Assembly: GCF_000001735.4 (NCBI RefSeq)
Contig: NC_003071.7
Location: 1,685,001 to 1,749,000 of the forward strand
Reading direction: 5' to 3'
Length of the DNA stretch: 64,000 nt
Source of the DNA: Arabidopsis thaliana
Lineage: Eukaryota > Streptophyta > Magnoliopsida > Brassicales > Brassicaceae
Shown here: positions 57,409 to 64,000 of the stretch, piece after piece
Position numbering within the stretch: position 1 is the stretch's first letter
Layout of the letters: the number at the start of each line of letters is the position of its first letter
Program-made: the position numbers and the translations under genes
Notes under the pieces: model-generated
Seen by the model: only the letters and a program-made list of their open reading frames with translations
Told to the model about the DNA's origin: nothing
Database searches by the model: none

Positions 57409-60150
57409 ATGCTAGAATTGTATTCTGTTTGTGCCTTGTGGAAGTTGACAAACAATATGACTTGGGAATTTGAATTAGACATTGAATTAGGAGCTTCTTT
57501 AGTGCTCATTGATGAGCACATTACCTATCACGCGTTGGTTGATATTCTTGTAGAGGATTTTCAAATAGATAGTTCAACCAATTCTTTGAAGCTTAGTTAC
57601 AAGTTAGTCTCCACGTCTACAACCATACAATCTCATCCTCTTTATATTAGGAACGATAGACTGCTTGCAACTTTTATGCACAAATTCTCACAGAGTGGAG
57701 GATTGCTTCAGTTATGTTTGACTGTAGAGCAAATTTCTGTGACAGTTGAGCAGGTTTTTCAATAACCTTCTTGTGTTATAATTTTAAAAATCCTTGTAAA
57801 ATCATTATTAAGTCAGTGATTGTGCTTATTACAGGCTGAGCCTACTTCAAATCCTTTTGTTTCTCATTCTATCCCTAATGCTCAGGTACTAATCGTTTTA
57901 AAAATCCTTGTAAAATCATTATTAACGTTTTTAAACCCCTTTTAAAAATCCTTGTAAAATCATTATTAACGTTTTTAAACCCCTTTTAAAAATCCTTGTA
58001 AAATCATTATTAAGTCAGTGATTGAGTTTATTACAGGCTGAGACGACTTCATATCCTTTTGCTTCTCATTCTGCATCTACTACTCAGGTAATAATCCTTT
58101 TAAAAAATCTTGTAAAATCATTATTAACGTTTTTAAACCCCTTTTAAAAATCCTTGTAAAATCATTATTTAAGAAAGATTGATGTTTGAGGTAAGCTTTT
58201 TATTTTGGCAGCCGAGGTTAACCTCTAGGATTATTGAGGCGTGTGTATCTGAAACATCTAGTATTCTTGATCAACAGTATTCTAGTTCTGCGTTTTCAAC
58301 TGGTCTAAGTGATGCTGATTCTTTGTTTATTGGAAAATTTTTCAAAGACAAAGATGAAATGGTATTCACGTTGCGGATGTCTGCAGTGAAGCACAGCTTT
58401 GAGTTTCATACAGTGAAATCAGATCTCACGAAGTATGTTCTTCATTGTATTGATGAAAACTGTAGTTGGAGACTACGTGCAACTAGGGCTGGTGGATCCG
58501 AGAGTTATGTTATTCGGAAGTATGTTAGTCATCACAGTTGTGACTCTTCATTAAGGAATGTTAGTCATCGTCAAGCATCTGCAAGGACATTAGGAAGATT
58601 GATAAGTAACCATTTTGAAGGAGGAAAACTTCCCCTCAGACCTAAACAGCTGATAGAAATATTTAGAAAAGATCATGGAGTTGGAATCAATTATTCGAAG
58701 GCTTGGAGAGTTCAAGAACATGCAGCAGAACTTGCGAGGGGTTTACCTGATGATAGTTTTGAGGTTTTACCGAGGTGGTTCCACAGGGTACAAGTGACGA
58801 ATCCAGGTTCTATCACTTTTTTCAAAAAAGATTCTGCTAATAAGTTTAAGTATGCGTTTCTGGCTTTTGGTGCATCAATTAGAGGTTATAAGTTGATGAA
58901 AAAAGTCATATCTATTGATGGTGCCCATCTGATATCAAAGTTTAAAGGGACTTTGCTTGGTGCCTCAGCTCAGGATGGGAATTTTAATTTGTATCCTATT
59001 GCTTTTGCAATAGTTGACTCTGAAAATGACGCGTCATGGGACTGGTTTTTGAAGTGTTTGCTGAATATAATCCCTGATGAGAATGATTTAGTTTTTGTGT
59101 CTGATCGAGCTGCTTCTATTGCAAGCGGACTTTCAGGGAATTATCCACTTGCTCATAATGGACTTTGCACTTTTCATTTGCAAAAAAACTTGGAAACCCA
59201 TTTCAGAGGTTCTTCACTTATTCCAGTTTACTATGCGGCTTCTAGAGTTTACACGAAGACAGAATTTGATTCTTTGTTCTGGGAAATCACTAATAGTGAT
59301 AAAAAGTTAGCACAATATCTTTGGGAGGTAGATGTTAGGAAATGGTCTCGAGCTTATTCTCCTTCAAATCGGTACAACATCATGACATCTAATCTAGCTG
59401 AATCTGTTAATGCCTTGTTGAAACAGAACCGCGAGTATCCGATTGTTTGCCTATTTGAGTCAATCAGATCTATTATGACAAGATGGTTTAATGAGCGACG
59501 TGAAGAGAGTAGTCAACATCCGTCTGCTGTTACTATAAATGTAGGGAAGAAAATGAAAGCGTCATATGATACTTCAACACGATGGCTTGAGGTTTGTCAA
59601 GTTAATCAAGAAGAGTTTGAGGTAAAAGGAGATACCAAAACGCATTTGGTTAATCTAGACAAAAGGACTTGCACATGTTGTATGTTTGATATTGATAAAT
59701 TTCCTTGCGCACATGGAATTGCTTCTGCTAAACATATCAATCTGAACGAAAACATGTTTGTTGATGAGTTTCATTCTACTTACAAGTTTTATCTCTATTC
59801 TTCACAACTTTACAGGCATTTTTAAATGTTTTAATATCTCTTTTTATGGTTTTATCTGTGTTTATGTGGTTTTAATCTCAGTTTACATCGCTGTAATTTA
59901 TAGGTGGCGTCAAGCATATTCAAAGAGCATTCACCCAAATGGTGATATGGAATATTGGGAGATTCCAGAAACTATTAGTGAAGTTATTTGTCTCCCACCT
60001 TCTACTCGTGTACCTAGTGGCAGACGGAAGAAAAAGAGGATACCTTCTGTTTGGGAGCATGGACGGTCTCAGCCAAAACCAAAATTACACAAATGCAGTA
60101 GGTGTGGTCAGTCGGGTCACAACAATTCAACTTGTGTTGCTGCAATTTAG
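57409..60150 (+). CDS. MuDR/SWIM-type MULE transposase (VANA-like)
   Basis: Five exons: 57409-57753, 57835-57885, 58037-58087, 58212-59815 and 59904-60150. They join in frame to 765 residues with no stop. The N-terminus is a PB1-like region (about 1-110). Exons 2 and 3 are near-duplicates of 17 codons. The MuDR DNA-binding domain follows (CIDENCSWRLRA, then H-H-S-C). The DDE/RNase-H core has SIDGAHLISKFKG (first Asp) and VFVSDRAASIASGL (second Asp), with a candidate Glu in SNLAESVNALL. The SWIM zinc finger reads CTCCMFDIDKFPCAHG, and a CCHC knuckle (CSRCGQSGHNNSTC) closes the protein. The last intron uses a GC donor (ACAG/GCATTT). All catalytic residues are present and no break is visible, so it may be autonomous. 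Confidence 0.92.
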
Positions 60151-60972
60151 ATATATCTTTATCTCCAAAGAATTGAATATTGTTGGGTTTTTTAATATTT
60201 TCTTCATTGTGTCGTGTCATTACTCTCGTTTGTTAAAATTACTATCAAACTTTTACAAGTAATTTTGAAGGTTATTCCAATATTTTACCTTTTAAAATCT
60301 CTTGTAAGATCCTGTTTAAAACGTCTGTTTAAATCCTTTTAAAATACCTTGTAAATCTTTCGTTATGCCACTTACATATACTTTAAACGATTGTAAATCA
60401 AGTTAAACACTTTTACAAGCTTTTAACTTGAATCTTTTAAAATGTCTTGTAAGTCGTTTACTAAAATTACTATCAAACTTTACAAGTAATTTTAATAGTA
60501 ATTCCAATAATTTACCTTTTTAACATATTTTGTAAAAGCCTGTTTAAAATGTCTTTGAAAATCCTTTTAAAATACCTTGTAAATATTTCGTTATGCCACT
60601 TACATATACTTTTAACAATTGTAAATCAAGTTAAACACTTTTACAAGCTTTTAAAATCTCTTATAAATCAGTTTCTGACATTAACTTATTCTTCTTAAAC
60701 GATTGTTAATCAAGTAAACCCCTTTTAAAAGCTTTTAAAATCCCTTGTAAATCATGCTTTACCACTTTATTATCCTTAAAAACCGATAGCAAACCATGTA
60801 AGCTGTTTATGCCTTTAAAATCACTTGTAAATCATGACAATTCTTATAAAACCATAAACAGTTGACAATAGTAAAGCATTTTGATTAGATTTGACAGTCA
60901 TAATTAAAATACAAGTACAATCATAGATTCCAAATAACAAAAGTAAAATAAACATGTTTGAAATAAGTCAGT
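60151..60972. repeat. Motif-rich spacer between transposase and J-domain gene
   Basis: Two copies of a roughly 228-base unit start near 60238 and 60466 (ATTACTATCAAACTTT... AAGTAATTTT). Each contains several TTTTAAAATnCCTTGTAA words and the phrase CTTACATATACTTT. More single copies continue to 60840. No gene on either strand. Confidence 0.75.
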
Positions 60973-63900
60973 CTAAATAACTAAATCCATTTTTGCCTTA
61001 GTAGCTCTGTCCTTCTCTACCTGCAAATAAAATTCAACCTGTAAGTTATTTTTTGCATAACAATAATATTCAAGTTTTTAAAGATATATCGTTATACAAA
61101 AGAAGAGTTTAACACTAACCATTATTATCTTGCAGATTTGTTCAGCTAGGTATTTCACTTCTGGATGAGCTCGAGGCAGTTTGTCAGGATGAATGAGTAA
61201 CGTTGCTTTCTTTAATGCTAATTTGTATTTCTTCTCGTCCCACATTTCCCAAATTTCGACTTTTTGCCATTTACTGTCGGGCCAAAGAATCTGAAATGTA
61301 AAAATTCCAGAATGATTAGAATTAAAATCTTTTGCAGCAAAACAATGATGTAATTTAACTTACTTTTTCAAGTGACGATAGTAGATCTCTTATTAATTTG
61401 TTTTTCGCCCATTTTTTAACTTTTACGCCAATTTCTTCCATTACTTCCTGACTCAACATGACCGGCGTCAAAGGAGTTTGAACTGATACAAAAAAAAAAA
61501 AAAAAAAAATATTTAGAAGTTGTTTATCAAGGCAAATCATCTGTGAATGTAAAAAGAACTTACGACTGCTCTGTCCCTGGGGGATTTCTTCTTCTTGCGT
61601 AGAGAGTGGTGTTTGATTAACATCTTCATCATCTTTCTTGGTCTCTCTTGGAACCTGTAAACAAAAACATCAAAACAAATTTTTATTTTTTGACAATTTT
61701 ATCATGTCTTTTTAAACAATTAAGGAATGCAGACCTCTGTTGTTTCTTCTTTTTGAGGTTGTGATTCTTTCTCGGTGGGTGCAGTCCCATTATCTTCATC
61801 ATCTGACAAAATTACATATGCTTCTTGATCTTCAGTCTCATCATGTTCATCATGTTCTTCTACGTTTTCTTCTTTTGGAACCTGTAAACCAAAACATCAA
61901 AACAAATTTTTATTTTTTGACAATTTTATCATGTCTTTTTAAACAATTAAGGAATGCAAACCTCTGTTGTTTCTTCTTTTTGAGGTTGTGATTCTTTCTC
62001 TGTGGGTGTAGTCCCATTATCTTCATCATCTGACAAAATTACATATGCTTCTTGATCTTCAGTCTCATCATGTTCATCATGTTCTTCTACGCTTTCTTCT
62101 TTTAAAACCTATAAACCAAAACATCAAAACAAAATTTTTATTTTTTGACAATTTTATCATGTCTTTTTAAAAAGTTAAGGAAAGCAGACATTTGTTTCTT
62201 TTTTTTTTTTTTGTGATTCTTTCTCTATGGGTGCAGTATCATTATTTTCATCATCTGACAAATTTATATACGCTTCTTGATCTGCAACATCATTATATTC
62301 ATCATGTTCTTCTACTTTTTCTTCTTTTCCTTCTTCTCTTTCCATTTCTTCATCGCCTTGTTTGGGATTCTCTTTTTTTTTCTGTTTCTTCAACATTGCA
62401 AGTAGAATGATGATCTCTGTATTCAACCTGTATAAATAATTACAAGTTCCCAAATACAAGCCAGGACACAGTTATTAGTCATGTAAATCACTTTTAAAAA
62501 GCTTTTAAAATCCGTTGTAAAATCTTATCGAACACTGCCTACCCTTTAAAAACGAATTTCAATCTTTTAAAACCCCATTAAGAAGTCTTTAAAATCCCTT
62601 ATAAATACATATCTAACACTGCCTATCTTTTTAAAACGGTTAAAAATCTTTAAAACACGATTTATAAGCTTTTAAAATCCCTTGTAAAAACACATACCTT
62701 TTCTTCTTCCTCTTCTTTTCCTTCTTCCTCTTGCTTTTCTTCTTCCCCTTCCATTTCTTCATCGCCTTGTTTGGGGATTTCTTGTTTTTCTGTCCCTTCA
62801 TCGCCTCTGTATTCAACCTGTATATAAAATTACAAGTTTTATAACTACAAGTTACTCATGTAAATCACTTTTTAAAAAGCTTTTAAAATCCGTTGTAAAT
62901 ACTTATCGAACACTGCCTATCCTTTAAAACGAATTTAAATCTTTAAAACCCCCATTAAGATGTCTTTAAAATCCCTTGTAAAAACACATACCTTTTCTTC
63001 TTCCTCTTCTTTTCCTTCTTCCTCTTGCTTTTCTTCTTCCCCTTCCATTTCTTCATCGCCTTGTTTGGGGATTTCTTGTTTTTCTGTCCCTTCGTCGCCT
63101 CTGTATTCAACCTGTATATGAAATTATAAGTTTTATAACTACAAGTTACTCATGTAAATCACTTTTTAAAAAGCTTTTAAAATCCGTTGTAAATACTTAT
63201 CGAACACTGCCTATCCTTTAAACCGAATTTAAATCTTTAAAACCCCATTAAGATGTCTTTAAAATCCCTTGTAAAAACACATATCTTTTCTTCTTCCTCT
63301 TCTTTTCCTTCTTCCTCTTGCTTTTCTTCTTCCCCTTCCATTTCTTCATTGCCTTGTTTGGGGATTTCTTGTTTTTCTGTCCCTTCGTCGCCTCTGTATT
63401 CAACCTGTATATAAAATTACAAGTTTTATAACTACAAGTTACTCATGTAAATCACTTTTAAAAAGCTTTTAAAGTCCGTTGTAAAATCTTATCGAACACT
63501 GCCTATCCTTTAAAAACAAATTTCAATCTTTTAAAACCCCATTAAGAAGTCTTTAAAATCCCTTGTAAATACATATCTAACACTGCCTATCTTTTAAAAA
63601 CGGCTAAAAATCTTTAAAACACGATTTATAAGCTTTTAAAATCCCTTGTAAAAACACATACCTTTTCTAATTCCTCTTCTTTTCCTTCTTCCTCTTGCTT
63701 TTCTTCTTCCTGCTCCTTTTTTTCGTCCTCTTCTTTTTGTTCTTCTCTAGTATAACTGGCAGGAACTCTTTCGATGCCTAAATAGCCCTCCAGCCTTCCA
63801 ACTTTCTTCTTAAGAACCTCCCAATTTTCATATACCAGTTTTACCTTCTCACCAAAGGACATTGATTTCCTTTTTCTGCTTTGATGCACAACTGTTTCAA

Positions 63901-64000
63901 TTGCAGGTTTCAAGACATGATCAATTCTTCCTTGATGTCCTTGTTCCACTTGAATCCATCTCTGACACCAATCCTTCTTGCTCATTCTATATCCTTTGAT
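60973..64000 (-). CDS. MULE accessory protein with acidic repeats and auxilin-like J-domain, 5' partial
   Basis: Exons in transcription order: 64000(edge)-63662, 63404-63285, 63111-62992, 62817-62698, 62427-62190, 62108-61962, 61881-61735, 61654-61564, 61482-61364, 61290-61120 and 61020-60973. The first visible exon has WCQRWIQVEQGHQGRIDHVL, KVKLVYENWEVLKKKVGRLE and a Glu-rich tail. Three 40-codon exons (VEYRGDEGTEKQEIPKQGDE...) and two 49-codon exons (...DQEAYVILSDDEDNGTAP) are tandem duplicates. The last three exons give VKKWAKNKLIRDLLSSLEK, ILWPDSKWQKVE, LALKKATLLIHPDKLP and VEKDRATKAKMDLVI. This is the layout of the auxilin C-terminal J-domain, including HPD. The exon at 63404-63285 has lost its GT donor (now AT), and the 238-base exon needs an acceptor 13 bases downstream to stay in frame. 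Full function is unknown; the start lies outside the window. Possibly AT2G04970. Confidence 0.72.
61735..62427 (-). repeat. Tandem exon-intron duplication with 227-base spacing
   Basis: The exons at 61735-61881 and 61962-62108 are both 147 bases and nearly identical, and their introns match. A third, diverged copy forms the first part of 62190-62427. Unit spacing is 227-228 bases. In the third copy the unit is fused with a 40-codon-type exon and the intron between them is gone. Confidence 0.85.
62698..63404 (-). repeat. Tandem exon-intron duplication with 294-base spacing
   Basis: Three exons of exactly 120 bases at 62698-62817, 62992-63111 and 63285-63404 with near-identical introns; spacing is 294 and 293 bases. 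Introns contain ACAAGTTACTCATGTAAATC, CTTATCGAACACTGCC and the motif TTTAAAATCCCTTGTAAA. A related, more diverged unit follows to 63661. Confidence 0.88.

Larger units (their letters stand above)
56440..64000 (+). mobile_element. Mutator-like element, VANDAL style, running off the right edge
   Basis: The region carries a MuDR-class transposase gene (plus strand) and a converging accessory gene (minus strand). A recurrent non-coding motif near TTTTAAAATCCCTTGTAAAT ties the whole region together from about 56880 to 63650. The left end is estimated from a CAATGCCCTTTTGCAACTCTACCC stretch at about 56445 that has a related copy at 46641. The right end lies beyond the window. No long terminal inverted repeats were seen, as in VANDAL (non-TIR) MULEs. 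Confidence 0.7.

Noticed and set aside
60014-60220. Minus-strand ORF opposite the transposase zinc knuckle
   Set aside because: Antisense shadow.
61740-62410. Plus-strand ORFs (MFLLFEVVILSRW..., MFLFFFFVIL...)
   Set aside because: Antisense of the Glu/Lys-rich repeat exons, which read as Phe/Leu-rich on the other strand.

Overview
The window looks like plant nuclear DNA, and I recognise it as Arabidopsis thaliana chromosome 2, upper arm, around loci AT2G04810 to AT2G04970. Support from the sequence: short GT-AG introns with AT-rich interiors, telo-box promoters, and plant-specific families (WRKY, GRAS, PPR, plant mobile domain, DUF295 F-box, X8, defensin-like). Two genes match proteins I know well: WRKY1/ZAP1 and the organellar threonyl-tRNA synthetase EMB2761. 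Locus names come from memory. Exon coordinates were worked out by hand from splice sites and reading-frame closure, and all spliced models given as complete close in frame.

Layout. 1-3.2 kb: AT-rich, repeat-filled DNA with one small hypothetical ORF. 3.2-13.3 kb: a tandem array of three DUF295 F-box genes. The first is intact, the second is broken and split by a truncated Copia element, and the third has a 7-bp frameshifting deletion. Fragments of the neighbouring ThrRS gene lie between the copies and show how the array arose. A Helitron end sits inside the array. 13.4-24 kb: ThrRS (-), a hAT-like element with a nested SINE-like copy, a NAT9-type acetyltransferase (-), a DOMON/cytochrome b561 protein (+) and a PPR protein (-). 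24-26.4 kb: a transposon cluster (inverted-repeat element, SINE-like element with target duplication, non-coding retroposon with target duplication). 26.7-37.5 kb: plant mobile domain gene (+), LINE relic, two MITEs, WRKY1 (+), SCL21 (-). 37.5-49.5 kb: DUF423 membrane protein (+), X8 protein (-) with a decayed tandem copy, FBA-type F-box protein (+), a Copia-type LTR, a defensin-like gene plus an orphan defensin-like exon, a 44-residue membrane micro-ORF and a CTD-phosphatase-like gene. 51.6-55.3 kb: a 12-exon scramblase-related gene (-).

56.4-64 kb: a Mutator-like element of VANDAL style. It carries an apparently intact five-exon MuDR/SWIM transposase (+) and, converging on it, an accessory gene (-) that runs off the right edge. 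The accessory protein has tandemly multiplied acidic exons with SUMO-interaction-like motifs and ends in a domain closely resembling the C-terminal J-domain of auxilin, with the HPD motif. A short motif (consensus TTTTAAAATCCCTTGTAAAT) is repeated more than twenty times through the introns, the 5' region and the intergenic part. This resembles the motif-rich non-coding DNA that VANC-type anti-silencing proteins recognise in VANDAL elements. It is the most interesting part of the window.

The host genes are unrelated single transcription units; no pathway links them. The one functional unit with cooperating genes is the Mutator-like element at the right end.
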